Below the pieces are notes generated by a model that saw only the letters and a list, made by a program, of their open reading frames with translations, was not told where the DNA came from and did not search any database. Made by a program: the position numbers and the translations under genes. A DNA stretch of 64,000 nucleotides from Taibaiella lutea (lineage in GTDB: Bacteria; Bacteroidota; Bacteroidia; Chitinophagales; Chitinophagaceae): assembly GCF_008629695.1 (NCBI RefSeq), contig NZ_VWSH01000004.1, positions 434,001-498,000 on the forward strand, read 5' to 3'. Positions 43,810-53,441 of the stretch are shown in pieces (the first letter of the stretch is position 1; each line of letters starts with the position of its first letter).

Positions 43810-44628
43810 TCAGGCTTGTATAAATGCGACAAAATCGCTGCTTGCAACTTGCTTATCTTTCTTTGCATTTCGTGCGAAAGCCGCTGGAGTAGCTCCGCTA
43901 TAACGTTTAAATTCCCTGCTTAAATGAGATTGATCTGTATAACCCAGCTCATGTGCCAGGCCGGCAAGATTGGAATCGGGGTCAAGCCATAATTGGTTTC
44001 GCACCTGCTCAAAGCGTACCAGCCCTGAAACGTCTTTCATAGTATAGCCGGATGATTGCTTGAATTTCCTTTCCAGTGTACGAACCGTAGTATGTGCTGT
44101 TTTAGCTAATCGGGTTACAGGCATATTGCCGTTTGTTTCCCTTATGGCAACACCTGCTTTGAACAGCATACTATCCATGTGAACATACGAATGCGCAGCA
44201 AGAAAATATTGTTCTACCTGAGTGATTGCTTCTTCTACTCTGCCTGCATCCATTAATTCTTTTAATGCAGGCTGAAGCTTTGCAATAGGATGCTCAAAAG
44301 TACGCACCCCATCTTTACCGGAAGACAATCCAAGCAAATCGAATACTGTCCAGGGAAAACACCTGATACCAATGATTTCAAAACGACCTTTTGTATAAAA
44401 AAGAGCGGGTTGATTAAGTAATCCCATCATAAAGGGAGATGGTAATTGACGCAAGTTTCCATTAGAAGAAATGTTGAGAACATCTCCGAAATAAAAAATA
44501 ATTTCAGCATAACCATCAGGCACTACCTCAAAACCTGTTTGCTGTTCTCCAAGCTCTCTTACATCATACCAAAAGCACTTAATGGCGTCTTGCAGTATTT
44601 CCGGTGGACCAAATTCCTGATGATGCAT
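43810..44628 (-). CDS. AraC-family transcriptional regulator
   Basis: A 272-residue regulator: N-terminal DUF6597-like sensing domain (PPEILQDAIKCFWY, VVPDGYAEIIFYFG) and C-terminal double helix-turn-helix (about 165-255) with RTLERKFKQSSGYTMKD and LAGLAHELGYTDQSHLSREFKRYSGATPAAF. The ATG at 44628 is preferred to one 10 codons earlier because a TATCTTTG -7 element occupies 44656-44663. It is the first gene of a pair with the Tet(X)-like monooxygenase and is the likely controller of it. Confidence 0.87.
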   Translation of the reverse strand: MHHQEFGPPEILQDAIKCFWYDVRELGEQQTGFEVVPDGYAEIIFYFGDVLNISSNGNLRQLPSPFMMGLLNQPALFYTKGRFEIIGIRCFPWTVFDLLGLSSGKDGVRTFEHPIAKLQPALKELMDAGRVEEAITQVEQYFLAAHSYVHMDSMLFKAGVAIRETNGNMPVTRLAKTAHTTVRTLERKFKQSSGYTMKDVSGLVRFEQVRNQLWLDPDSNLAGLAHELGYTDQSHLSREFKRYSGATPAAFARNAKKDKQVASSDFVAFIQA

Positions 44629-44655
44629 ATTGAAGGATATTGAGTTATTTTGACA

Positions 44656-44663
44656 CAAAGATA
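44656..44663 (-). promoter_or_regulatory. -7 promoter element of the AraC-type gene
   Basis: The minus strand reads TATCTTTG, a full match to TAnnTTTG, about 28 bp before the ATG at 44628. No TTG lies at the -33 spacing, as is common for regulated promoters. Confidence 0.5.
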
Positions 44664-44889
44664 TTCTTTAGCATAGATTACCTTATACGTATAAACAAAA
44701 TATTAAGACCCGGTTTTGCAGCTCTATCCGGTTGTTTTGCATTCATAAAAAAGGGGAAATTTCCCCACCCCTTCCTGCTTGCTTTTGTAAATTCCATTGA
44801 GTAGTATTGCGAAGCAAAAAATATTGCTATAGAATATTTCTCATAACAATTAAATCTTAACCATCACCAAACACTAAACCAATCTACCT

Positions 44890-46662
44890 ATGGAAGTCAC
44901 ACTCCCCGGCATCATTGAGATCCTGAAAACCTATCTTCCCAAAGATAACATGCCTGAAATATTATACGATACACCTGAAACAAATTATGAGTATAATACC
45001 CAAAGACAAATTTTCAACACCTACTTTCAGTTGCGCCCTACAGCAATGGTGTTTTGTACCAACACCGCACAAGTATCAGAAGTCATTAAATGTATCAAAG
45101 AATATAATTATAAGGGACTTTTCAGAGTGCGCTCTGGTGGCCATGATCATGAAGGCGAATCCTCAGGCACTGATGCGCTTGTGATTGATCTTTCAAAGAT
45201 GGTGGATGTTACTATCAATGCAGAACAGAATTATGCCGTTATACAACCCGGCATTATGTTCATAGACCTGATAAAGCAGATGAATGCGCAAAATGTAGGC
45301 TTGCCTCATGGCACTTGCTATTCTGTACGTATAGCAGGCTTTACCTTCGGCGGCGGCTGGGGCCCCTGGACCCGTCAGAAAGGCATGGGTTGCGAAAGCC
45401 TTGCCGGTGTTACTATTGTGTTGGGTGATGGCTCTTACAAAACGATTATGGATAATAGGCTGATTCCCGAATATAACGGTTGTCCTGTGGAAGATCTTCA
45501 AGAAGATGACCGTAAACTGCTGTGGGCATTGCGTGGTGGTGGTGGCATGAGCTACGGCGTGGTTACCGAGCTTTTCTATAAAACATTCACGCTGCCGGAT
45601 TACACCACTAAATTCACTGTCTCCTGGCAACAGGCTGATGGAAATATTCCACCTGCGGTTGACATCCTTCAACGCTGGGAAGAGCTTATTGATTATAATG
45701 AAAATCAGGACCTGCTTGGCACCAATCTTAAAATCGCAGCTAAATACAAAGATGCAAAGGACACTGTTCCTGTAGAAAAATCCCTGCACGATTGTTTTTT
45801 CTATGGTTATTATAGCGGCAGCAAAGCGCAGTTCAGCAGCCAACAGGCATTTGAAGATAATTTGAAAAGCATCATTGAAAATGAATGGTTCCCACATCAG
45901 CAATATGGCAATTACGGTATAAAATTCGAGGACAGTATCGACGCAGTATTGTCCAACAATGTAAGTGACGGTGCATCGGGCAAGCTTACTGCGGTTCCAG
46001 ACAAGAACCGTCGTTCATGGAGTACTTTTTCTGCCTGGGACAGAGTAGTGAAATGGGATACGAAAAAGCATAAAAACCTGCGCCTGGAGGGCAAGTACAA
46101 TACTGCATCTTTACCTAAACACTATGAAGCTATTCCTCCTGAAATAGATTTGCCTGCTCCCCATAAAATAACCTCGCGTCTTGCTACTGTTACAAATGAT
46201 GCAGCTATTGCAAAAGCCCGCAGAGAAAAGTTGATCGAAAGTCTTGAATCGAATCTTTTATATACAGAAGGTACAGAACAAGGTATGAGCACCTACTTTA
46301 CACTCGGCGCTATTACCGGTGAATATTATAAAAACTACAACTATCATGACAATGAATATCCTATGGGTAGTGCCTTCCCTTATAAAAAATGTTATTATAC
46401 GGTACAGTACCAGGCCTGGTGGGAGAATGACGGTGTTGTAAATCCACTCGTACAGCCTTATGTAAACCGTGCTATGGACTGGCTGGAAGTCTGCCGTAAT
46501 TATGATATACCGGGCACTTACGGTGCATTCATCAGTTTTAAAGACGATAGCGTCCCTACCCGCGTTTATTTTCAGGAAAGTTATGACCACCTGAAGGAGA
46601 TAAAAGAAACCTATTGCCAGGATCCGGACAATATGCTGAGCAGCCGTAAGACTATTATCTGA
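44890..46662 (+). CDS. FAD-binding berberine-bridge-like oxidoreductase
   Basis: A 590-residue oxidase of the PCMH/FAD_binding_4 type with a C-terminal BBE domain. Two sites for covalent FAD are visible: H85 in RSGGHDHEG and C143 in HGTCYSVRIAGFTFGGGWG, implying bicovalent flavin. It is longer than typical family members (about 450-500). No signal peptide is seen. Substrates of relatives are sugars or alkaloid-like compounds; this one is unknown. Single gene closed by a strong hairpin. Confidence 0.87.
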   Translation: MEVTLPGIIEILKTYLPKDNMPEILYDTPETNYEYNTQRQIFNTYFQLRPTAMVFCTNTAQVSEVIKCIKEYNYKGLFRVRSGGHDHEGESSGTDALVIDLSKMVDVTINAEQNYAVIQPGIMFIDLIKQMNAQNVGLPHGTCYSVRIAGFTFGGGWGPWTRQKGMGCESLAGVTIVLGDGSYKTIMDNRLIPEYNGCPVEDLQEDDRKLLWALRGGGGMSYGVVTELFYKTFTLPDYTTKFTVSWQQADGNIPPAVDILQRWEELIDYNENQDLLGTNLKIAAKYKDAKDTVPVEKSLHDCFFYGYYSGSKAQFSSQQAFEDNLKSIIENEWFPHQQYGNYGIKFEDSIDAVLSNNVSDGASGKLTAVPDKNRRSWSTFSAWDRVVKWDTKKHKNLRLEGKYNTASLPKHYEAIPPEIDLPAPHKITSRLATVTNDAAIAKARREKLIESLESNLLYTEGTEQGMSTYFTLGAITGEYYKNYNYHDNEYPMGSAFPYKKCYYTVQYQAWWENDGVVNPLVQPYVNRAMDWLEVCRNYDIPGTYGAFISFKDDSVPTRVYFQESYDHLKEIKETYCQDPDNMLSSRKTII

Positions 46663-46677
46663 TATGAAATGTTGCAA

Positions 46678-46712
46678 AAAATGCAGTGCAACTTATCGTT
46701 GCACTGCATTTT
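46678..46712. terminator. bidirectional terminator hairpin
   Basis: Perfect 15-bp stem AAAATGCAGTGCAAC with a 5-nt loop between the BBE gene and the convergent pgk gene. Confidence 0.9.
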
Positions 46713-46758
46713 AATCTGAGCTTCTTAAACAACCGGCTTTATCCGGCCATCCACGCTT

Positions 46759-47970
46759 TTATTTATTGATAGCTGCGATACCAGGTAATTCTTTTCCTTC
46801 AAAAAATTCCAGCATAGCGCCGCCACCTGTGGAAACGTAACTTACTTTATCTGCAAGACCGAATTTGTTTACGGCAGCAACGCTATCCCCACCACCAACA
46901 AGGCTATAGGCGCCATTTTCGGTGGCAACAACAACGGCTTCTGCAATGGCTTTGGTACCTGCCTGGAATTTTTCCATTTCAAACACGCCCATTGGTCCAT
47001 TCCATAAAATGGTTTTGGAAGTCGAAACTACTTGTTTGAATAATTCAATTGATTTTGGTCCGATGTCAAGGCCCATCCAGCCATCAGGAATAGATTTGTT
47101 ATCTGCGACATCCGTATTGGCATCCGGTGCAAATTTATCTGCAATCAGGCTGTCAACGGGTAAATGAATGTTTACACCTTTTTCTTTTGCGGTATTCAGC
47201 AATGCAAGCGCCATCTCCAGACGGTCGTCTTCGCAAAGGGAGTTGCCGATCTTACCGCCTTGTGCCTTGAAGAAGGTATAAGCCATACCGCCACCGATAA
47301 TGATGTCTGTAGCCTTGTTCAATAAATTTTCAATGATGACAATCTTGTCGGAAACCTTAGCCCCGCCTACGATTGCCGTAAATGGCCTTTCGCTTTGGTG
47401 CAAAACTTTCTCTCCTGCCAGCACTTCACTTTCCATCAGCAAACCAAACATCTTTTTATCAGCATCAAAGAATTGTGCAATAACAGCGGTAGAAGCATGT
47501 GCCCTGTGAGCCGTACCAAATGCATCGTTCACATATACGTCGCCCAATTGCGCTAACGTTTTTGCAAAGTCAGCATCTCCTTTTTCTTCTTCTTTATGAA
47601 AACGCAGGTTTTCCAGCAACAAAACCTCTCCCGGTTTCAGGTCAGCGGCTTTCTTTGTTGCTTCATCACCGATACAATTTTCTGCAAACTGAACATCCAG
47701 GTTTAATGATTTACTCAGGTGATTCACAATGCGACTCAATGAAAAATCTGCTTCCGTAAGTTCCGGCTTTTTGGCCATATCTTTTATCGGGCGTCCCCAA
47801 TGGCTCATCAGAATTACGCTTCCGCCGTCATTCAATACTTTTTGGATAGTAGGCAATGCAGCTTTGATACGCGTATCGTCCGTAATTTTACCGTCTTTGA
47901 TCGGTACATTAAAGTCTACTCTGATCAATGCTTTTTCATTGTGAAAATTGTGCTGAGAAAATTTGCTCAT
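46759..47970 (-). CDS. pgk: phosphoglycerate kinase
   Basis: A 403-residue glycolytic enzyme converting 1,3-bisphosphoglycerate and ADP to 3-phosphoglycerate and ATP. Signatures: [22 protein letters not shown] near residue 14, [39 protein letters not shown] and the ATP loop [12 protein letters not shown] near the C-terminus. Complete. A -7 element is at 48000-48007. Confidence 0.97.
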   Translation of the reverse strand: MSKFSQHNFHNEKALIRVDFNVPIKDGKITDDTRIKAALPTIQKVLNDGGSVILMSHWGRPIKDMAKKPELTEADFSLSRIVNHLSKSLNLDVQFAENCIGDEATKKAADLKPGEVLLLENLRFHKEEEKGDADFAKTLAQLGDVYVNDAFGTAHRAHASTAVIAQFFDADKKMFGLLMESEVLAGEKVLHQSERPFTAIVGGAKVSDKIVIIENLLNKATDIIIGGGMAYTFFKAQGGKIGNSLCEDDRLEMALALLNTAKEKGVNIHLPVDSLIADKFAPDANTDVADNKSIPDGWMGLDIGPKSIELFKQVVSTSKTILWNGPMGVFEMEKFQAGTKAIAEAVVVATENGAYSLVGGGDSVAAVNKFGLADKVSYVSTGGGAMLEFFEGKELPGIAAINK

Positions 47971-47999
47971 ATTGTTATGGTTAATGTTAAATTTGGATG

Positions 48000-48007
48000 C
48001 AAAAGTA
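48000..48007 (-). promoter_or_regulatory. -7 promoter element of pgk
   Basis: The minus strand reads TACTTTTG, a full consensus match, 29 bp before the pgk start; no clear -33 TTG. Confidence 0.5.
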
Positions 48008-48094
48008 GGGAAAGCCGTTGAGATAAGTTAATTGGAAATGGTAAATAAGAAATCAGATAAAATAATTCAGATAAATAAAACAGCGTATCAATCT

Positions 48095-48622
48095 ATGTCC
48101 CGCCCCACAAAAATCATTTACGTTTTTTTGATGTTATTATTTGTAATGTGGCATCAACAGTGTACTGCACAGGAAAATCCTTATCCGCCTTATGATCCGG
48201 ACGTTCCGGAAATGACAGACATACAAAGAGTAATCGATGCTTCGATGGATGATGTTGAGGACAGTTTAAGGATACGGGGCAGTTTTCAACCTTTTGCTAC
48301 CGTCATTTTACAAAACGATAGTATCGCCGACATTCATGTTGCGCCAAAAAACGGAGAGACTTACAGTATTGCGGAATTGGAAGATCAGCTGAGCGTCAAT
48401 GCACTGAATGGCACTTATAAAGTTGTTTGTATTTTTTATCTGGATGCGAGCGATGATCCCGCTGCTACAGGCAATTCCAAAGTTGTGAAGATACATGCGG
48501 AACATACCAATGATGATTTTGCCTATCGTTTTGAATTTCCTTATACAAGGAATGCCAAACATCAGATCGTATTTGGAGAAACCGCAGTAGATTTTGAACC
48601 GCAGATAATGTTTAAACTATAA
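48095..48622 (+). CDS. secreted hypothetical protein
   Basis: A 175-residue protein with a signal peptide (about 1-25, ending QCTAQ). The mature part is acidic with Pro/Tyr repeats at its start (ENPYPPYDPDVPE) and otherwise beta-like. No family is recognised. The ATG at 48095 leads straight into the signal sequence; an alternative start lies 21 codons earlier. It precedes the pirin gene by 14 bp and may share its transcript. Confidence 0.65.
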   Translation: MSRPTKIIYVFLMLLFVMWHQQCTAQENPYPPYDPDVPEMTDIQRVIDASMDDVEDSLRIRGSFQPFATVILQNDSIADIHVAPKNGETYSIAELEDQLSVNALNGTYKVVCIFYLDASDDPAATGNSKVVKIHAEHTNDDFAYRFEFPYTRNAKHQIVFGETAVDFEPQIMFKL

Positions 48623-48636
48623 AATTCTTTGTCAAT

Positions 48637-49530
48637 ATGTCAAATATCAATCTCATTATAGAAGAAAGGCCGAGAAATATCGGCAACTTCATGGTAGGCC
48701 GTTTATTACCATTCAAGGATAAAAGAATGGTTGGCCCTTTTATTTTCATTGACCATATGGGGCCGGCTACAATGACGGAACGTGAAAACATGGATGTGCC
48801 GCCACATCCGCATATAGGCCTTTCTACCCTCACCTATTTATTTGAAGGCAATATCATGCACAAAGATAGCCTGGGCACGGAAATTGAAATACTTCCCGGA
48901 CAGGTGAACTGGATGACGGCGGGTAAAGGCATTGTGCATTCCGAACGTACACCTGAATATTTAAGGCATAGTGATAAAACCCTTCACGGGCTTCAGATTT
49001 GGGTTGCTTTGCCAAAAGATCTGGAAGAGATGGAATGTTCCTTTTTTCATGCAGATGAAAAAGATCTACCTAAATGGCAGGAAGGGGATGTTTCGTATTG
49101 CCTGATTGCAGGTACTTTCAAGGGAAAAGCTTCACCTGTACCGGTTTACAGCCCTTTGTATTTTCTGGAAATAAAATCCGAAACGGAACAGGAAATTACT
49201 ATCGGAAATGATTTGTACGGCGAAGCGGGCTTATATATATTGAATGGTAGCGTAACCGGCGAAGGACATACTTTTGAGCCCAAACAATTATTGGTAGCCA
49301 AAGACAGTAAGCTCTGCACTTTTACGATGGCAGCCAATAGTACCGTTTATATTTTTGGCGGGGAGCCTTTGCCGGAAGACAGGTATATTTACTGGAATTT
49401 TGTGGCTACAGACCATGAACATATCGAAAAAGCAAAGGAAATGTGGAAAGAACAGGCATTCGTACCCGTTCCGGGTGAAACCGATTTTGTGCCGCTTCCT
49501 CCTGAACCTTCAAATTTAAAACTCAAATAA
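48637..49530 (+). CDS. pirin family protein
   Basis: A 297-residue bicupin, the second pirin in the window. Metal ligands: HPHIG (two His in PPHPHIGLSTLTYLFEG) and GIVHSERTP (His and Glu). The N-terminal IEERPRNIGNFMVGRLLPF and FIDHMGPATM are typical of the longer pirin subgroup. Its stop overlaps the start of the OsmC gene by one base (TAATG), so the two are translationally coupled, pointing to a shared oxidative or electrophile stress role. Confidence 0.92.
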   Translation: MSNINLIIEERPRNIGNFMVGRLLPFKDKRMVGPFIFIDHMGPATMTERENMDVPPHPHIGLSTLTYLFEGNIMHKDSLGTEIEILPGQVNWMTAGKGIVHSERTPEYLRHSDKTLHGLQIWVALPKDLEEMECSFFHADEKDLPKWQEGDVSYCLIAGTFKGKASPVPVYSPLYFLEIKSETEQEITIGNDLYGEAGLYILNGSVTGEGHTFEPKQLLVAKDSKLCTFTMAANSTVYIFGGEPLPEDRYIYWNFVATDHEHIEKAKEMWKEQAFVPVPGETDFVPLPPEPSNLKLK

Positions 49531-49919
49531 TGGTACATATAAAAGCAGCTATCGGAACGCAAAATTACAAGACGACAATAACAACGGGCAATCATACCAT
49601 CATTTCAGACGAACCTACGACTGCAGGAGGAGAAGATTTGGGATTTTCACCTGATGAATTGCTGACTGCCTCTCTGGGAGCCTGCACCGCTGCAACTTTA
49701 AGGATGTATGCCAACCGTAAAGGCTGGACCGAACTAACGGGTGTGGAAGTTAATGTAACGTTCAACAGGCTGGCAGGAAGCAGCACTATGGAAAGAACCA
49801 TATTGCTGCAGGGAAATATTACACAGGAACAAAAAGAACGTTTGTTATACATCGCCAATCGCTGCCCTATTCATCAGACATTAACCCATCCGATCGATAT
49901 TACAACCATTATATCCTGA
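49530..49919 (+). CDS. OsmC-family peroxiredoxin-like protein
   Basis: A 129-residue OsmC/Ohr-fold protein. The two redox cysteines appear in ASLGACTAATLRMYANRK and IANRCPIHQTL. OsmC proteins reduce organic hydroperoxides. One-base overlap with the upstream pirin gene indicates an operon. Confidence 0.9.
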   Translation: MVHIKAAIGTQNYKTTITTGNHTIISDEPTTAGGEDLGFSPDELLTASLGACTAATLRMYANRKGWTELTGVEVNVTFNRLAGSSTMERTILLQGNITQEQKERLLYIANRCPIHQTLTHPIDITTIIS

Positions 49920-50005
49920 TTTATTGAGGGGATAGAAAAATCCTTTTGTACAAATTTTCAGTTTTTAATTTTAAATAATTATTTTAGCGTCCAAAATTAT
50001 CCTTT

Positions 50006-50221
50006 ATGAAAAAAATGCTACTTGTAGCTTTAGTAGGCATAGCCGGTTTAACATCTTGCAGCAAGGACTATACCTGCACCTGCGTTTCGGTTCTTCCTGA
50101 CGGTTCACAAACCAATACCGAAACAAAGACTATCAGCGGCACTAAAGATGGTGCAGAGAAAAAATGTAAAGCATTCGACAATGTAAATGGCCAGGTTACA
50201 ACTACCTGTCAGTTAGATTAA
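50006..50221 (+). CDS. small putative lipoprotein
   Basis: A 71-residue protein with a lipobox at LTSC (about residues 15-18) and a short mature part with four further cysteines (YTCTC, KKC, TTTC), ending QVTTTCQLD. Function unknown. Followed by a perfect hairpin terminator. Confidence 0.75.
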   Translation: MKKMLLVALVGIAGLTSCSKDYTCTCVSVLPDGSQTNTETKTISGTKDGAEKKCKAFDNVNGQVTTTCQLD

Positions 50222-50236
50222 TTCAAATATTCTCTT

Positions 50237-50278
50237 TAAATGAATAAGCCTTCGCAATTGCGAAGGCTTATTCATTTA
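50237..50278. terminator. bidirectional terminator hairpin
   Basis: A perfect 42-nt palindrome (two 21-bp arms, no spacer) with core GCCTTCGCAATTGCGAAGGC between convergent genes. Confidence 0.9.
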
Positions 50279-50295
50279 TTTCACCTTAAAATTAT

Positions 50296-52362
50296 TTATT
50301 GAAGCACTAATTTTCTGCGAACAACTCCCAGCTTGGTTTCCATGCTCACAGTATATATACCTGCGGCAAATTTCCTCTTGCCGAGAGGAATAGCAATTTG
50401 CGATTTGTTTGTATGCTCATCCCATATCAATTGTCCGGTAACATTGAAAATCTGAACCCTGCTGATTATGACATTCTGTGCATCAATATTCAGGATATCA
50501 GTTGTCGGATTAGGATATATCTTAAGGAATGATTCCTTATTCAATTCGGCTAAAGAAGTTGGCGGCGGCGGTGGTGTTGGAATACAAGACGTTTTATAAA
50601 GCTGTCCGTCCATCCATCTTACTCTTGTATGAATCCAGTCATGCAAATAATCCAGTTCAGATTGCCATGTAGGTCCTACAAATTCATTCGGCCAGAGATA
50701 AACGCCCAAAATAGGCCATCTGGTAAAATTGCGCGCCTGAGGAACCAATAACACATTTTTCATGGAATCAAGAACATGATCGATATGGACTGTATCCAGA
50801 ACGTTTTGACGCAATGTGGTATAACGGCATTGATATTCTTTCATGTAAACCGTATCCGTAGCCATTTTCTTCCACCAGAAAGGGTTGAGATTATCATCAG
50901 GGTCAGAGCAGGGCTTATTCCATTCATAGTTGTCGGTTGCAGAACCATCATTATAGTCTGCATTACCATATCCAAGGTTTATATCCCAGATAGGCCCGGC
51001 ATTCAGTTTCATGTTTTTTGCCTTATGAAGAAAGCTGCTTAGCCTGTATCCATCCACATTATGAGAAAATTCCTGCAAAATAGATTGTTCAATAAAGCTG
51101 CCGACATCAATGTATTTACGGTAGCCGAGTACTGTATCATACAAATTCAGGTTCATTAAAGCCGACTCAAAAGAATCTACATAATCGGCAAGGTATGTTT
51201 TTTGTGCAGTGTTAATCTTGCTGTCGGAAGGATATTCATAAACGAAATTAATTTCACGGTTATCCGTACAAGGTTTATAATCCGACACCCAATGATCCGA
51301 AGGGCTTTCTGCTCTGTCAACCTGAAAAATATAACCGCCGGTAAGATCAGGCCCGGAAACTGTGCTGCTGCCCATTTTCTCAACTTCTACCCTGCCGTCC
51401 CCTCTTTTAATTTTTTCCATAAATGCATATACACCTTTATAATCGCCATTTAAAACCACTTCGCATAAATGTGTATGCGGAGCATAAGCTCCCATTTCAT
51501 TGGACAATTGATAGGTCAGAATATTTCTCATAAATGATTTATCGTCCCATGCACCATAAAGTACCCAATCGCTCCCTTTGCTTAATCCAAGTACCACAGC
51601 ATCGCTGTCATCTCCATTTGGCTTGACAGTAGTTATTGTATAGGAACGTTGCGGAAAGCTTGCAGAGCTGCTGCCTCTTACTTTTATCGTAATATTTCCG
51701 TTGTAATCATTAAACGGATTGCCAATAATATTCACCTGATTTGTATTATTAATGATGCCCATCGTGCCATCTACTTCATTCTTTATATTATGCTGTGGCA
51801 CTACATTATTGGTATTTATGACCAAAATGGGCAAGTTTGATTGTGTGAAAAACTCAGGCTGGGCAGGCGTATGATCAAAATGAAGTCCCCATTTGACAAG
51901 TGTACCTGTTGTCGATCCCGTAGTAGTGTTTACTATCTTCAATACCCATTTTCCATTTCCATTCTGCCCGTTATTTACACGGCCCATCCAGGATTCCGGC
52001 CTCATTTTTCCGGTAAAAGGAGCACTCTTCCAATTCACAAGGTCGGCCACATTCATGTTGAAATTTGTGTTTGTATAATTATTGTCGCTGCCACCCAGGT
52101 TATTTGCCAACTGCAACACAGTACCATCAGGTGCTGTCAAGCTTATCAGCAAATCTTCATCATTGTTATAACTCAGATTCAGCGTGATGCTATCTAATCC
52201 AAAACTACTGTTCAGAGTAGCAGTAGTTAATCCGGAAACCATTAGCGTATCTGTTTTTGCCTGTCCGTTTCCAGGAATAGTTACAGCTGTGGATCGATAA
52301 TAGGACTGGCTATTCGCCCAAAATGCGCAACAGCAGGAGAGAATGGTTAAGATTCGTTTCAT
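50296..52362 (-). CDS. CotH-kinase-family secreted protein with P domain and T9SS tail
   Basis: A 688-residue secreted protein. Signal peptide (1-18), proprotein-convertase P domain (about 25-165; DEDLLISLTAPDGTVLQLANNLGG), CotH domain (about 185-560; SDWVLYGAWDDKSFMRNILTYQLS, GDYKGVYAFMEKIKRG, GPIWDINLGYGNAD), a Pro-rich linker (PTPPPPPTS) and a T9SS sorting domain (KIYPNPTTDILNID to the end). CotH proteins are atypical kinases that phosphorylate secreted proteins; here a role outside the cell is inferred from the T9SS tail. Single gene. Confidence 0.9.
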   Translation of the reverse strand: MKRILTILSCCCAFWANSQSYYRSTAVTIPGNGQAKTDTLMVSGLTTATLNSSFGLDSITLNLSYNNDEDLLISLTAPDGTVLQLANNLGGSDNNYTNTNFNMNVADLVNWKSAPFTGKMRPESWMGRVNNGQNGNGKWVLKIVNTTTGSTTGTLVKWGLHFDHTPAQPEFFTQSNLPILVINTNNVVPQHNIKNEVDGTMGIINNTNQVNIIGNPFNDYNGNITIKVRGSSSASFPQRSYTITTVKPNGDDSDAVVLGLSKGSDWVLYGAWDDKSFMRNILTYQLSNEMGAYAPHTHLCEVVLNGDYKGVYAFMEKIKRGDGRVEVEKMGSSTVSGPDLTGGYIFQVDRAESPSDHWVSDYKPCTDNREINFVYEYPSDSKINTAQKTYLADYVDSFESALMNLNLYDTVLGYRKYIDVGSFIEQSILQEFSHNVDGYRLSSFLHKAKNMKLNAGPIWDINLGYGNADYNDGSATDNYEWNKPCSDPDDNLNPFWWKKMATDTVYMKEYQCRYTTLRQNVLDTVHIDHVLDSMKNVLLVPQARNFTRWPILGVYLWPNEFVGPTWQSELDYLHDWIHTRVRWMDGQLYKTSCIPTPPPPPTSLAELNKESFLKIYPNPTTDILNIDAQNVIISRVQIFNVTGQLIWDEHTNKSQIAIPLGKRKFAAGIYTVSMETKLGVVRRKLVLQ

Positions 52363-52567
52363 TTATCGTTCAGGTTTTAAATAATAAAGATTATTCCGGT
52401 AAGATATAAATTAACAATAAGATAATATTGACATTGTAGTGTAGGTATAAATACTTAATGGCTAACACTGAAATAGTGTTTAAATTATAAATTAATTAAG
52501 TTTTTGATAAGGAAATATGAAATAAACTGACTAATTTAGCGGAGAGATTACCAAATCACATGAAAGT

Positions 52568-52762
52568 ATGTTTCTGAATCCATTTCTTTATGACACGGAC
52601 AAAGCAGAACGAATTTTAGAGCAGTTAAATAACCCCGATTTTTATCTGAAAAGCTTAGATGAATATCAAAAGATGCAGCAATTAATTTGCCTGAATGAAC
52701 AATTAACTGCTTTACTGGAAGTAGATGATTATAGTGAATTTGAAATCACTACTGACTCGTAA
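52568..52762 (+). CDS. small hypothetical protein
   Basis: A 64-residue acidic, helical protein (MFLNPFLYDTDKAERILEQL...), no signal or membrane segment, two cysteines absent apart from one. No family recognised. Coding status rests on composition and ATG start only. Confidence 0.45.
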   Translation: MFLNPFLYDTDKAERILEQLNNPDFYLKSLDEYQKMQQLICLNEQLTALLEVDDYSEFEITTDS

Positions 52763-53005
52763 ACCGCGACTCCTCGTCCAATCTTAAACTCCAAAAGCGA
52801 TTTTGAAATTGCCTTTTGGTTAGGTGCCTTCGTCGCAATTATTATAGCCATCTGAATTATCTGAATCCCTTTGCCGAAAAGTAGTTACAAATACTTCTTT
52901 ATAAGTATTATACAACTATATCCGGTCAATGATGAAAGCTCCAATAGTGAAAAAATATTTATGAAAATTCTTCCCAAATAATTTCATAATTCAATTTCAA
53001 GCGCT

Positions 53006-53013
53006 TACCTTTG
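53006..53013 (+). promoter_or_regulatory. -7 promoter element of tRNA-Ser
   Basis: TACCTTTG, a full consensus match, 41 bp before the tRNA; no clear TTG at -33. Confidence 0.5.
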
Positions 53014-53053
53014 CACTCCTTTAACGAAGGAAGCGAAGTTCTTAAACAATAAC

Positions 53054-53142
53054 GGTGAGGTGGGTGAGTGGCCGATACCAGTAGTTTGCTAAACTGCCGA
53101 ACGGGTCAAACTGTTCCGCGGGTTCGAATCCCGCCCTCACCG
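53054..53142 (+). tRNA. tRNA-Ser (GCU)
   Basis: An 89-nt cloverleaf with long variable arm: acceptor GGTGAGG/CCTCACC, discriminator G, anticodon loop TTGCTAA giving GCU, T arm GGGTTCGAATCCC. No CCA encoded. Confidence 0.96.
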
Positions 53143-53184
53143 CTGAACTTTTCTTTTGAAATTTTCAGTGGAGATTTATCGGAT

Positions 53185-53258
53185 CGGGAAGTAGCGCAGG
53201 CCGGTAGCGCACCTGGTTTGGGACCAGGGGGTCGCAGGTTCGAATCCTGTCTTCCCGA
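53185..53258 (+). tRNA. tRNA-Pro (UGG), copy 1
   Basis: A 74-nt cloverleaf: acceptor CGGGAAG/CTTCCCG, discriminator A, anticodon loop TTTGGGA giving UGG, T arm GCAGGTTCGAATCCTGT. Identical to copy 2 at 53368, and the identity extends three or four bases into the 5' flank (CGGAT). Confidence 0.97.
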
Positions 53259-53265
53259 CACAATT

Positions 53266-53300
53266 AAAAAACGCTTATCAAAATATGATAAGCGTTTTTT
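53266..53300 (+). terminator. terminator after tRNA-Pro copy 1
   Basis: Perfect 15-bp stem AAAAAACGCTTATCA with a 5-nt loop and T run. Confidence 0.88.
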
Positions 53301-53367
53301 AATCTGAATCTCAGATGCTTTGGTCAGGCAATTCGTTATTAATAGTTAAAGGAAAACATCACCGGAT

Positions 53368-53441
53368 CGGGAAGTAGCGCAGGCCGGTAGCGCACCTGGT
53401 TTGGGACCAGGGGGTCGCAGGTTCGAATCCTGTCTTCCCGA
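53368..53441 (+). tRNA. tRNA-Pro (UGG), copy 2
   Basis: Same 74 nt as copy 1. It has its own downstream hairpin at 53447-53478. Its 3' side borders the roughly 4-kb accessory segment with the TIR operon. Confidence 0.97.

Noticed and set aside
45193-45903. 236-residue frame antisense to the berberine-bridge-like gene
   Set aside because: It is the shadow of a well-supported gene; composition is unusual and no family is visible.
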